Of a DNA stretch of 37,086 nucleotides, positions 10,186-18,108 are shown piece by piece. Position 1 is the stretch's first letter, and every line of letters starts with the position of its first letter. A program made the translations under genes and the position numbers. Below the pieces are notes generated by a model. The model worked only from the letters and a program-made list of their open reading frames with translations, was not told the DNA's origin and searched no databases. The DNA is from Acetobacteraceae bacterium (GTDB taxonomy: Bacteria; Pseudomonadota; Alphaproteobacteria; Zavarziniales; Zavarziniaceae). The stretch spans positions 1 to 37,086 of the forward strand of contig CANCOY010000025.1 of NCBI GenBank assembly GCA_947379865.1, given 5' to 3'.

Positions 10186-10851
10186 ATGTGGAAACTGCTG
10201 CGCGGTGACAAGCTCGAAGTACCCAAGCCCGAGGCCTGCCTGCCTGGGCGGACCCAGCGCATGCCCATCCCCGAGTTCCATTTCGTGAATGGCGCGCGGT
10301 TGGCCGGCCCCTATCCCGAGGGTAGTGCTGTCGCCGTCTTTGGCCTTGGCTGCTTCTGGGGCGCTGAACGCAAGTTCTGGCAGGCGGCTGGCGTGCATGT
10401 CACGGCGGTGGGCTATGCCGGCGGCAGCACCCCCAACCCCACCTATGAGGAGGCCTGCAGCGGCCAGACCGGCCATACCGAGGTCGTGCTGGTGATCTAT
10501 GATCCCAAGGCGATCTCTTACGAGGAACTGCTGCGGATCTTCTGGGAAAGCCACAATCCCACCCAGGGCATGCGTCAGGGCAATGACGTGGGCACCCAGT
10601 ATCGCTCGGCCATCTATACCTTCAGCGCAGATGATCTGGCGCTCGCCCAGGCCTCCGCATCTGCCTATCAGGCCCGCCTGCAGGCCGCCGGCTTTGGCCC
10701 CATCACCACCGAGATCCGGGCGGCGCCGCCGTTCTATTTCGCGGAACACTATCACCAGCAGTATCTGGCCAAGGTGCCCAATGGGTACTGCGGGCTTGGC
10801 GGCACCGGCGTGAGCTGCCCGGTCGGCGTGGCCGTGGACGCGGCGGAATGA
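10186..10851 (+). CDS. msrA: Peptide-methionine (S)-S-oxide reductase MsrA
   Basis: 221 residues, close to E. coli MsrA (212) and similar along its whole length. The catalytic motif GCFWG has C56; recycling cysteines C202 and C211 sit in the C-terminal YCGLGGTGVSCP. Other family blocks are GYAGGSTPNPTYEEACSG and WESHNPTQGMRQGND. It reduces methionine-S-sulfoxide in free amino acid and protein, using thioredoxin, in the cytoplasm. The ATG at 10186 is preferred because AAGGAG at 10174-10179 precedes it; a TTG five codons earlier overlaps that site. The MFS gene starts 16 bp after the stop, so the two are probably co-transcribed. Confidence 0.96.
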   Translation: MWKLLRGDKLEVPKPEACLPGRTQRMPIPEFHFVNGARLAGPYPEGSAVAVFGLGCFWGAERKFWQAAGVHVTAVGYAGGSTPNPTYEEACSGQTGHTEVVLVIYDPKAISYEELLRIFWESHNPTQGMRQGNDVGTQYRSAIYTFSADDLALAQASASAYQARLQAAGFGPITTEIRAAPPFYFAEHYHQQYLAKVPNGYCGLGGTGVSCPVGVAVDAAE

Positions 10852-10867
10852 TCCCCGTGCCGGGCCG

Positions 10868-12058
10868 GTGACAGCCACCACGTCATCGCCGCCCGGCCTG
10901 CCGCCAACAGCGGCCTTCTGGCCGGTTGCCCTTGCCGGTGCCGTCACCAATTTTGCCGGCGTCGGCATTGGCCGCTTTGCGTATACGCCGCTGGTGCCCG
11001 TGCTGGTTGAGGCGGGCTGGGTAACGCCAGCCGAGGCGGGCTATGCCGGGGCGGCGAACCTTGGTGGTTACCTGGTGGGGGCGATTCTTTCCCTCACGCT
11101 TCTGGCGGGGCGCCCGGCGGGGCCGGTGGTGCGCCTGGCGCTGCTGGCGTCCAGCCTCAGCGCGCTTGCCTGTGCCTTTCAACTGGGCTTTGCCTGGCTG
11201 GTGTTCTGGCGGCTGGTGGTGGGGATTGCAGGCTCGATCCTGATGATTGTCGGCACCTCTGCCAGCCTCGCGCGGTTGCCACTGGCCCGGCGTGGTTTGG
11301 CGAGCGGGGTGATCTTTACGGGCGTGGGCGTGGGGGCGGCCTCCAGCAGCCTTATCGTGCCGGCCCTGCTTTCCCAGGGCCTGATGGCAACCTGGGTGGC
11401 CTTTGCTGTGGCCATTGGCCTTGCCACCGTGTTCACCTGGAACCAGTGGCGTGCCGATCCCTCGGGGCCAGCTGCCGCGCCCATGCCGGTGTTACCGCGC
11501 AACGGGCGGGGGCTGATCCTGCTGGTATTGCTGGTTTATGGCGCCGATACGGTTGGCTGGGTGCCGCACACGATCTTCTGGATTGATTATATCGCCCGCG
11601 ACCTTGGCCTTGGCGTGCATGCGGGCGCTGCCTTCTGGACGCTGTTCGGGCTGGGTGCGCTGGTGGGACCACTTGCGGTCAGCACCCTGGCGGTGCGTTT
11701 CGGCACGGGGCCGGCGCTGATCCTTGCCTGCCTGATGAAGTTGGCCGCCGTGGCCGCCCCGCTCGTGGGCGGTGCCTCAACCGCGGGCCTTGTGTTCTCG
11801 TCGCTGGTGGTAGGTGCGCTGGGGCCGGGGACGGCAACCCTGATTTCTGCGCGTCTGGCCCAGGCCCTGCCGCCGGAACTGCTGCGGGCCGCCTGGGCCT
11901 GGGCAACCCTGGTCTTTGCCCTGTCCCAGACCCTGGGCGGCTTGCTGATGGCGCGCTTGCATGAACAGGCCGGTAGCGCGCGGCCGCTGTTTGCCGTGGG
12001 CTGCGTTTTCCTGGCACTCGCCGCCCTTGCCGCCACGCAGGTCGCGCGGCGGCGTTAG
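10868..12058 (+). CDS. MFS transporter, YbfB/YjiJ family
   Basis: 396 residues with about twelve hydrophobic segments and few charged residues. The opening LAGAVTNFAGVGIGRFAYTP, then AGYAGAANLGGYLVGAI, is characteristic of YbfB/YjiJ-type major facilitator proteins. An internal charged loop occurs near the middle (WRADPSGPAAAP). The start is GTG at 10868, 16 bp after msrA. Transported substrate unknown; co-transcription with msrA hints at export of a stress-related compound, but this is only context. The gene is convergent with the SDR gene, with nine bases between the stops. Confidence 0.85.
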   Translation: MTATTSSPPGLPPTAAFWPVALAGAVTNFAGVGIGRFAYTPLVPVLVEAGWVTPAEAGYAGAANLGGYLVGAILSLTLLAGRPAGPVVRLALLASSLSALACAFQLGFAWLVFWRLVVGIAGSILMIVGTSASLARLPLARRGLASGVIFTGVGVGAASSSLIVPALLSQGLMATWVAFAVAIGLATVFTWNQWRADPSGPAAAPMPVLPRNGRGLILLVLLVYGADTVGWVPHTIFWIDYIARDLGLGVHAGAAFWTLFGLGALVGPLAVSTLAVRFGTGPALILACLMKLAAVAAPLVGGASTAGLVFSSLVVGALGPGTATLISARLAQALPPELLRAAWAWATLVFALSQTLGGLLMARLHEQAGSARPLFAVGCVFLALAALAATQVARRR

Positions 12059-12067
12059 GCTTAGGCC

Positions 12068-12805
12068 TCAGGCGAGGATCAGGCCACCATCCACGGGGAT
12101 CGTCTGGCCCAGCACATAGGCCGCCATGGGCGAGGCAAGGAACAGGGCGACCCCCGCCATGTCCTCTGGCGTGCCAAGGCGGCGCATGGGAATGCCGGCG
12201 ATGGAGGCCTGCAGGCGTTCCGGATTATCGGTGGTGACCTTCGTCATCTTGGTGGCAACGAGGCCCGGCGCGATGCCGTTTACCCGGATACCGTCCTTGG
12301 CCCAGGCCTCGCCCAGGGTGCGGGTCAGGCCCACGGCACCGGCCTTGGAGGCATTATAGGCCGGGTTGCCCTTGGTCGAATGGAAGGCAGCCGTTGAACT
12401 GATGGTGATCAGCGAGCCCTTGGAGGCGGCGAGCAAAGGGTGGAACTTGCCCGCACAGGCCATCAGGCTGTTCAGGTTGACGTCCATCACCTTCTGGAAG
12501 CCCTCCATCTCGAACTCGGCCCGGCGGTAGAGCACGGCACCCTGGGCCAGCACCAGCACATCAAGGCGGGAGAAGGCGGGCGCATTGGCTTTGATTGCCT
12601 CAAAGTCCGAGACATCGACGCAGGAATAGCCAAGACCCGTCAGGTCGCTGCCTTCCTCGCGCGTATAATCCTCGGCCCGGGCGCGTGTGCCCCAGACATG
12701 AACCTCGGCGCCATGGCGGCGGAAGGCCTGGGCAATGCCATTGCCAATACCGCTCGAGCCACCCACCACAAGGGCGGTCTTTCCAGAAAAATCCAACAGG
12801 TTCAC
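12068..12805 (-). CDS. SDR family oxidoreductase
   Basis: 245 residues of a classical short-chain dehydrogenase. The cofactor motif is GGSSGIG at 15-21, N110 is the structural/catalytic Asn, S136/S137 the serine, and YNASK gives Y150 and K154. AQGA replaces the usual NNAG. The C-terminal VDGGLIL is standard. The GTG at 12805 is preferred over the GTG two codons earlier because AAGGAGA sits seven bases before it. It oxidises or reduces an alcohol/ketone with NAD(P). It starts 26 bp after the PhyH gene, so hydroxylation by PhyH followed by oxidation to a ketone is a plausible two-step route. Confidence 0.92.
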   Translation of the reverse strand: MNLLDFSGKTALVVGGSSGIGNGIAQAFRRHGAEVHVWGTRARAEDYTREEGSDLTGLGYSCVDVSDFEAIKANAPAFSRLDVLVLAQGAVLYRRAEFEMEGFQKVMDVNLNSLMACAGKFHPLLAASKGSLITISSTAAFHSTKGNPAYNASKAGAVGLTRTLGEAWAKDGIRVNGIAPGLVATKMTKVTTDNPERLQASIAGIPMRRLGTPEDMAGVALFLASPMAAYVLGQTIPVDGGLILA

Positions 12806-12831
12806 GCCCACTCTCCTTTGAATCAGGCCGT

Positions 12832-13647
12832 TTATTCGGGCGAGGCGCCGTTGACGCGGCCAAAGACAACCGCCTTGAGCCCAAGCAGGTCAAGCAGCGT
12901 GTCGGACGCGAACTGGCGCACCGCCGGGTTCAGGGAAAGATACCAGTTTTCCTGTGGCAGGTAGATGGGCAGCGTATACCAGGCAAAGATGCCGGCGCGG
13001 CGCTGGTCGACCGTGCGGTTGTTACCGGTGCGGTGCCAGATGCGGCCATCAATCGCCACCAGCGTGCCGGCTGCCGCCTCAAGCGCCACGGTTGCCACGC
13101 CCTGCTCGCTGTCGAGGGGCGAGCGGTTGAGCAAATGGGTCTGCGGCACGATCCGTGTGCCGCCATTCTCGTCGGTGAAATCGTTGACGCACCAGACCAT
13201 GTTGATGCCCTGGGTGCGGGCCCAGGGTTCCGGCATATAGCCCTGGTCGGCATGCATGATCATCTCGCCACCACCGGGGCCGGTGATATTGGCCGAAATG
13301 TTGGAGAGCAGGGCCGGCCAGCCGATGGCATGGCGCACAAGTTCCAGCGCGATTGGATGTTCTACCAGATCAATGAACACCGGCTCGCGGCTCAGCAGGT
13401 TCCAGACGCGCTGGTTGCTGTTGTCGTGTTCCTGGTCGCCAATGAATTTCTGTTCCCAGCCCCGCGCCCGATCCTCGGCCGCCGCGCGATAGAGCGCATC
13501 GCGGACGCGCGCCAGCAGGGCAGGTGGCAGGGCGTCAGCCACAAGGCACAGGCCATGTTCGGCCAGATCCCGCTTGGCCTGCTCCAGATCATGGGTGGGG
13601 GCGGGCAGGCGGGGCAGGGTCGGTTGGCTGGTTAAAGGCTGGTTCAT
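12832..13647 (-). CDS. Phytanoyl-CoA dioxygenase (PhyH) family protein
   Basis: 271 residues from the ATG at 13647, which follows AGGGGAA. A reading from 13734 would add 29 residues with no site. The Fe(II) triad is HAD (H132, D134) and H205 in RIWHRTGNN, with R216/R217 for 2-oxoglutarate. NGGTRIVPQTHL at 161-172 is the usual PhyH block before the distal His. It is distant in sequence from the PhyH protein at 6828. It shares an operon with the SDR gene downstream. The 436-bp region upstream holds a palindromic candidate operator. Confidence 0.9.
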   Translation of the reverse strand: MNQPLTSQPTLPRLPAPTHDLEQAKRDLAEHGLCLVADALPPALLARVRDALYRAAAEDRARGWEQKFIGDQEHDNSNQRVWNLLSREPVFIDLVEHPIALELVRHAIGWPALLSNISANITGPGGGEMIMHADQGYMPEPWARTQGINMVWCVNDFTDENGGTRIVPQTHLLNRSPLDSEQGVATVALEAAAGTLVAIDGRIWHRTGNNRTVDQRRAGIFAWYTLPIYLPQENWYLSLNPAVRQFASDTLLDLLGLKAVVFGRVNGASPE

Positions 13648-14084
13648 GGGTTCCCCTACATGCGTTCGCGCGGGTTCTGGCCCGGCCAGCATCGCGGTTG
13701 AGATCAGGGGAATGGCCCTATGGGGACGGATCACGCGGGCGGCGGAATGCCCCGTCTTCTTTGCTCATGCCCCTGGCGTGCCTGCTGCACGACCGCCAGC
13801 GCCTGAACAACGGGTAACAAGCCGTCGTCGCCACGCGTAATCCGCTACCCCGCATCCGGTCGCCTATCGGCGCGGAAAGGTGGGCGTGTCCTCCGACAAT
13901 CCGGGTATCGCTTTTTGCTTTTGGGCGACCGTGTTGCTCACGATCTCCCTGATTGGACGCTGGCACAGCCACGCAGCTTTGGCTGCATCCCCCGACGGAC
14001 ACAGAATGTCACTGACGTCAGTGTCATGTCAACTCGGATTAGAATTCACCTGCCAGAGGTCTTGGGGCGGCTGGGCTGGGCGGC
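13648..14084. other. Gene-free interval of 436 bp
   Basis: No convincing gene is seen on either strand; open frames here lack family features and ribosome binding sites. The notable content is the palindrome near 14010 and a hairpin at the right edge. It would carry the promoter of the PhyH-SDR operon (minus strand), but I cannot place -35 and -10 boxes with confidence. Confidence 0.6.
14006..14027. promoter_or_regulatory. Palindromic candidate operator (CACTGACGTCAGTG)
   Basis: Positions 14010-14023 are a perfect 14-bp palindrome. After one mismatched pair it continues as ATG/CAT on the two sides, giving a 22-bp site. Its centre is about 370 bp upstream of the PhyH start and 68 bp past the sorbosone-dehydrogenase-like stop. 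The size and symmetry suit a dimeric TetR- or GntR-type repressor; a TetR gene lies at 15708. The link is inferred. Confidence 0.45.
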
Positions 14085-14097
14085 CTATCGGGCCGCC
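14079..14097 (-). terminator. Hairpin overlapping the stop of the sorbosone-dehydrogenase-like gene
   Basis: GGCGGCC at 14079-14085 pairs with GGCCGCC at 14091-14097 around a five-base loop that includes part of the stop codon. There is no T-tract, so efficient intrinsic termination is doubtful. Confidence 0.3.
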
Positions 14098-15431
14098 GTC
14101 ACCCGCCAGATCCGGTTGCCGGAATCGTCTGCCACCAGCAGGGCGCCGGCCTTGTCCACGGTCACGCCCGCCGGGCGGCCCTGCGCCTCGCCTTTGGCAT
14201 TGAGGAAGCCGTTCAGCACTTCAATCGGGGGAGCCTTGCCATCGGGGGTGCCCGCCTGGTTGAACGGCACATAGAGCACCTTGTAGCCAGAGGGTGGGCT
14301 GCGGTTCCATGATCCGTGCTGGCCGATGAAGGCGCCATTGGCGAACGCTGCCCCAAGCCTGGCTGTCTCGGCAAAGGCAAGGCCCAGCGAGGCGGTGTGG
14401 GCGCCCAGCGCGTAATCGGGGCGCTTCACAACGTCCTGCAGGTCGGGCCGCTGGGGCTGCACGCGCTGGTCGGCCTGGCGCCAATAATACCAGGGCCAGC
14501 CATAATTGGCGCCTTGATCAACCGTGGCCAGATAATCCGGCGGCGTATCCGGGCCAAGCTGATCGCGCTCGTTCACCGTGGTCCACAGTTTGCCTGTCTT
14601 TGGCTCAAAGGCGAGACCATTGGGATTACGCAGGCCTGCGGTAAAGACGCGAAAGGTCTTTGTCCTGGGGTCAACCTCAAGCACATTGGCGCGATTAGCT
14701 TCAGTCTCCATGCCGCCCTCGGCGATGTTGCTGTTCGACCCGACGGTAACAAACAGCGTCGCCTTGTCGGGCGAGGCAATCACATTGCGGGCCCAGTGAT
14801 TGTTCGGCGCAGTCGAGGGCAGGGGCACGATCTTCTCGCCCTTGGCCGCAATGCTGGTGTCGCCTTCCCGATAGGGGAAGGCCATCAGGCTGTCGGTATT
14901 GGCGACGTAAAGCGTGTCGCCGACCAGTTCCATCCCAAAGGGCGAGTTAAGGCCATTTTCCGCCGTCAACAGCGTGGAGCGCAGATCAACCGTTCCATCG
15001 CCATTGCTATCGCGCAGCAGCGTAATTCGGTTGGCGGACAGATTTGAGCCGTTGGCCGACTTCATGATCCACTTGCCCACCAGATCAGTCACGTTTTGCG
15101 CCGGGTGCGATGGCTGGGTGGACTCTGCGACCAGAACGTCGCCATTGGGCAGCAGCTTCATCCAGCGCGGATGATCGAGATCGCGGGCAAATTCGGCAAC
15201 CGCAAGGCCCTGGGCAGCGGTGGGCATTGCATTGCCCTGCCAGCCAACAACTTTTGCAACGACGATTGAGGGAAAGCCCTCCTGTACGGTTTCGCTCAAG
15301 ACCGGCTCTGGTCCATAGAGCCGATTGAAGTCGATCTTCGCTTCATTGGGCGTCATCAGCTGCCAAATGCCGCCACCAAGGCCGACAACAATCAGTCCAG
15401 ACACTATCTTTGCCGTGGTGCGCCAGTTCAT
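14085..15431 (-). CDS. PQQ-dependent sugar dehydrogenase / L-sorbosone dehydrogenase-like protein
   Basis: 448 residues. Residues about 8-26 form an uncleaved-looking signal anchor (KIVSGLIVVGLGGGIWQL), so the propeller should face the periplasm. Blade motifs include NNHWARNV, AGLRNPNGLAFEP, TVNERDQLG, GANYGWPWYYW, HGSWNRSPPSGYKV and GRPAGVTVD, all typical of the soluble glucose/sorbosone dehydrogenase group. SNGDGTVD near 143-150 resembles a calcium loop. These enzymes oxidise sugars or sugar aldehydes with PQQ and pass electrons to quinone or cytochrome. It is divergent from the TetR gene 276 bp away. No PQQ biosynthesis gene is in the window, and several family members have no known substrate. 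Confidence 0.85.
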   Translation of the reverse strand: MNWRTTAKIVSGLIVVGLGGGIWQLMTPNEAKIDFNRLYGPEPVLSETVQEGFPSIVVAKVVGWQGNAMPTAAQGLAVAEFARDLDHPRWMKLLPNGDVLVAESTQPSHPAQNVTDLVGKWIMKSANGSNLSANRITLLRDSNGDGTVDLRSTLLTAENGLNSPFGMELVGDTLYVANTDSLMAFPYREGDTSIAAKGEKIVPLPSTAPNNHWARNVIASPDKATLFVTVGSNSNIAEGGMETEANRANVLEVDPRTKTFRVFTAGLRNPNGLAFEPKTGKLWTTVNERDQLGPDTPPDYLATVDQGANYGWPWYYWRQADQRVQPQRPDLQDVVKRPDYALGAHTASLGLAFAETARLGAAFANGAFIGQHGSWNRSPPSGYKVLYVPFNQAGTPDGKAPPIEVLNGFLNAKGEAQGRPAGVTVDKAGALLVADDSGNRIWRVTAAR

Positions 15432-15638
15432 CGCGATCCCCTTGGACGGCCCTTTGTGGTCGTTTGGGCCGCGTTTGATTTAGGGCGGCCCCAGACGCAC
15501 CGCAAGGGGCGGGCGAGATACGGCCTGCGGTGGGCGTCTCTCCGGACAGGATGGCTTGGAACAAATAGGGTTTCACGTGTCTGGATTCCGCCGTCCGCTT
15601 CCCCCAATGTCCTTTTTTGGCTTAAGCTGTTGTTTGTT

Positions 15639-15672
15639 CTGGTTTGCCGGGTTCAGTGTCGTCCCAAACCAG
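15639..15672. promoter_or_regulatory. Inverted repeat upstream of the TetR gene
   Basis: CTGGTTTG at 15639-15646 and CAAACCAG at 15665-15672 form perfect 8-bp arms separated by 18 bases, ending 35 bp before the TetR start. This is a possible autoregulatory site; the long spacer also fits an RNA hairpin in the leader. Confidence 0.35.
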
Positions 15673-15707
15673 CACAGCATCCGGGCAAGAGCAGGCAGGC
15701 GCACAAC

Positions 15708-16352
15708 ATGGAACCGCAGGGCGGCAAACGGCGGCGACCGTCGGTGGAGACGGAGCGACAGATTCTCGAGGCGGCGACGGAGGTTTTTCGCGCCAAGGGC
15801 TATTTCGAGACGACGGTGGCCGACATCGTCGAGCGAACGTCTGTCAGCCGGCCAACCTTCTACCTCTACTTCTCCAACAAGGATGACGTGTTCCGCAAGC
15901 TCATCGCCCAGGCGGTGGACGAGTTGCTGGCGGTGCGGCTGCCCGAGGGGGGCCTGTCCTATCGTGACAAGGTGGAGGGGGCGAACCGGCAATATCTGAT
16001 GGCCTTCCAGCGCCATCGCGACGTGCTGCGGGCGCTATTCCAGATGGCCGCCTTCGACAAGGAACTGTCGCTGCTGCACGCCGACCTGCGCCGCCGCTCC
16101 ATGGTGCGGCTGGAGAAGCATCTGGCCAGGGGCGTGGCGAGGGGCATCTGCCCGCCCATGAACACCCGGGCTGCGGCCTATGCCCTCGTCAGCATGGTGG
16201 AGTGGACGTCCTATCTCTGGGCCTCGGCCGACTTTGACCCCTGGGGAGAGCCGATCACTCTGGACGCCATGGTGGCGGAGCTGACGGACATGTGGTGCCG
16301 CTCGGTCTATGTGGAGGGTGTGACCGCGCAGCCGGTGGATCCCGGCATCTGA
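15708..16352 (+). CDS. TetR/AcrR family transcriptional regulator
   Basis: 214 residues from the ATG at 15708. An open frame extends far upstream, but the added residues are not protein-like. The DNA-binding domain is clear: ETERQILEAATEVFRAKGY at 14-32, then the helix-turn-helix within TVADIVERTSVSRPTFYLYF at 36-55 and NKDDVF. The C-terminal helices form the ligand-binding and dimer domain, rich in Trp and Phe, consistent with a hydrophobic ligand. It is probably a repressor of the ferredoxin reductase/ferredoxin genes downstream or of the divergent dehydrogenase. Only a weak ribosome binding site (GCAGGCAGG) is seen. Confidence 0.92.
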   Translation: MEPQGGKRRRPSVETERQILEAATEVFRAKGYFETTVADIVERTSVSRPTFYLYFSNKDDVFRKLIAQAVDELLAVRLPEGGLSYRDKVEGANRQYLMAFQRHRDVLRALFQMAAFDKELSLLHADLRRRSMVRLEKHLARGVARGICPPMNTRAAAYALVSMVEWTSYLWASADFDPWGEPITLDAMVAELTDMWCRSVYVEGVTAQPVDPGI

Positions 16353-16353
16353 C

Positions 16354-16372
16354 CCGCCTTGCGGCAAGGCGG
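16354..16372 (+). terminator. GC-rich hairpin directly after the TetR stop
   Basis: CCGCCTTG at 16354-16361 and CAAGGCGG at 16365-16372 form a perfect 8-bp stem with a three-base loop, starting two bases after the stop. No T-tract follows, so it may attenuate or stabilise the message rather than end it. Confidence 0.35.
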
Positions 16373-16435
16373 CCCCTCGCATCCGCCTTTGGAATGCGCT
16401 AAGGGGACAGTGGTAATCATGAGGGGGTACCCGGG

Positions 16436-17653
16436 GTGGAAGACATCGTCATCGTCGGTGCGGGACATGCCGCAGGCCAGGCGGTCGCCTCGCTGCGGGC
16501 AGACGGTTTTACCGGCCCCATCCGCCTGATCGGCGACGAGCCCTATCTGCCCTATCAGCGACCGCCGCTGTCGAAGAAATTCCTGTCGGGTGAACTCGAC
16601 GTGGAGCGGGTCTATTTCAAGCCGCCGGCCTTTTACGAACAGGCGCAGGTTGATGTGCGCCTTGGACTGAGTGTAACCGGCATCGATCGCGCCGGGCACC
16701 GCCTGCTGACGGACAAGGGTGAGGCCATCCCCTATGGCAAGCTGATCCTGGCCACAGGCAGCCGGGTTCGCCGCCTCTCCATTCCCGGCTCTGACCTTGT
16801 GGGTATCCATTATCTGCGCTCCATCCATGATGTGGAGGCCATGCGGGCCGAGTTCCGGCCGGGCGCCCGGCTGGTGGTGGTGGGCGGTGGCTATATCGGG
16901 CTTGAGGTTGCGGCGGTGGCGGCGAAACTGGGCCTGTCGGTTACCGTGATCGAGGCGGCGGACCGTGTGCTGGCCCGCGTCACGGCCCCGGTGATCTCCG
17001 CCTTTTATCAGCGGGTTCATGGTGAAGAGGGCGTGCAGATCCGCACGGGCCTGGGCGTGGCCGGCTTCACCGGTGTATCACGGGTCGAAGGGGTTGAGGT
17101 TGCAGGCGGTGAGGTGATTCCAGCCGACGTGGTTGTGGTGGGCGTTGGCATCCTGGCCAATGTGGAACTGGCGGTCGAGGCTGGGCTGAGGGTTGAGGAC
17201 GGCATTGTCGTCGACGAATTCTGCCGCACTGATGACCCCGACATTCTCGCCATCGGCGACTGCACCCGCCATCCCAATGGCATCTATGGCCGCACCCTGC
17301 GGCTGGAGAGTGTCCACAATGCCCTTGAACAGGCCAAGACGGCCTCGGCAACCCTCACCGGCAGCCTCAAGGCCTATGTGCAGGTGCCCTGGTTCTGGTC
17401 TGATCAGTTTGATCTGAAACTGCAGATTGCCGGCCTGTCGCAGGGACATGATACAATCGTGGTGCGTGGCAATCCGGAAGAGGGCCGCTCGTTTGCTGTC
17501 TTCTATCTCAAGGGCGGCGTGCTGATTGCGGTGGACGCGGTGAACCGGCCCATGGAGTTCCTGACGGCGCGCCAGCTGATTGCCACCCACGCGGAAATTG
17601 CGCCGGCGCGTCTGGCGGATGAAACTATCAACATGAAACAGATCGCCGGCTGA
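16436..17653 (+). CDS. FAD-dependent ferredoxin reductase (rubredoxin/putidaredoxin reductase type)
   Basis: 405 residues, the usual size. FAD motif VGAGHAAG at 7-14, the YQRPPLSK block at 40-47, ATGSR at 106-110, NAD motif VVGGGYIGLE at 148-157 and the second FAD motif AIGDCT at 272-277 are all present. The VPWFWSDQFDLKLQIAG segment is specific to this group. It passes electrons from NADH to a [2Fe-2S] ferredoxin serving a cytochrome P450 or an oxygenase. GTG is the start, with GAGGGGG eight bases upstream. The ferredoxin gene begins 38 bp after its stop. No P450 gene is in the window. Confidence 0.94.
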   Translation: MEDIVIVGAGHAAGQAVASLRADGFTGPIRLIGDEPYLPYQRPPLSKKFLSGELDVERVYFKPPAFYEQAQVDVRLGLSVTGIDRAGHRLLTDKGEAIPYGKLILATGSRVRRLSIPGSDLVGIHYLRSIHDVEAMRAEFRPGARLVVVGGGYIGLEVAAVAAKLGLSVTVIEAADRVLARVTAPVISAFYQRVHGEEGVQIRTGLGVAGFTGVSRVEGVEVAGGEVIPADVVVVGVGILANVELAVEAGLRVEDGIVVDEFCRTDDPDILAIGDCTRHPNGIYGRTLRLESVHNALEQAKTASATLTGSLKAYVQVPWFWSDQFDLKLQIAGLSQGHDTIVVRGNPEEGRSFAVFYLKGGVLIAVDAVNRPMEFLTARQLIATHAEIAPARLADETINMKQIAG

Positions 17654-17691
17654 AACGGCGCCTGGGACGAAACCCCGAGAACGAGGACGAT

Positions 17692-18012
17692 ATGGCGAAG
17701 ATCACCTTTGTCGAGCACGACGGTAAGGAACACAGCTTTGAGGTCGAGAACGGCCTTTCCGTGATGGAAGGGGCCGTCAAGAACATGGTCCCCGGCATCG
17801 ATGCGGATTGCGGTGGTGCCTGCGCCTGCGCCACCTGCATGGTTTATATCGAGCCGGAATGGGCAGCCAAGCTGCCGGCGGTCGATTCCCAGGAAGAGAC
17901 CATGCTCAGCTTCTCCGACCACGCCACGTCAGAATCGCGCCTGGCCTGCCAGATCAAGGTCTCGGCTGCGGTCGAGGGCCTGCGCGTGAAGATGCCAAAG
18001 AGCCAGCACTAG
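17692..18012 (+). CDS. [2Fe-2S] ferredoxin, adrenodoxin/putidaredoxin type
   Basis: 106 residues. Cluster ligands C40, C46, C49 and C86 give the spacing CX5CX2CX36C typical of this class; C44 is an extra cysteine inside the loop, seen in many relatives. The acidic helix SQEETMLSF matches the partner-docking region. It carries single electrons from the adjacent reductase to an oxygenase in the cytoplasm. GAGGA precedes the ATG. The last gene of the TetR - reductase - ferredoxin unit. Confidence 0.95.
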   Translation: MAKITFVEHDGKEHSFEVENGLSVMEGAVKNMVPGIDADCGGACACATCMVYIEPEWAAKLPAVDSQEETMLSFSDHATSESRLACQIKVSAAVEGLRVKMPKSQH

Positions 18013-18029
18013 GCTTTTGTCAGCCATTA

Positions 18030-18055
18030 CCCGCTCGGGCAGATACCCGGGCGGG
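18030..18055. terminator. Hairpin between convergent ferredoxin and amidohydrolase genes
   Basis: CCCGCTCGGG at 18030-18039 pairs with CCCGGGCGGG at 18046-18055 through ten pairs, one of them G-T, around a six-base loop. Neither strand has a good T-tract after the stem. Its position 17 bp after the ferredoxin stop suggests a termination role. Confidence 0.4.
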
Positions 18056-18108
18056 AGGCATGACGGCCTGACAGGATCAGGCGACACGGGTTCCCCGCAA
18101 GGCTCTCA

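Noticed and set aside
13880..14203. A possible 107-residue protein with a hydrophobic N-terminus in the 436-bp gap
   Set aside because: It runs into the sorbosone-dehydrogenase-like gene in antisense, has no ribosome binding site, and turns low-complexity.
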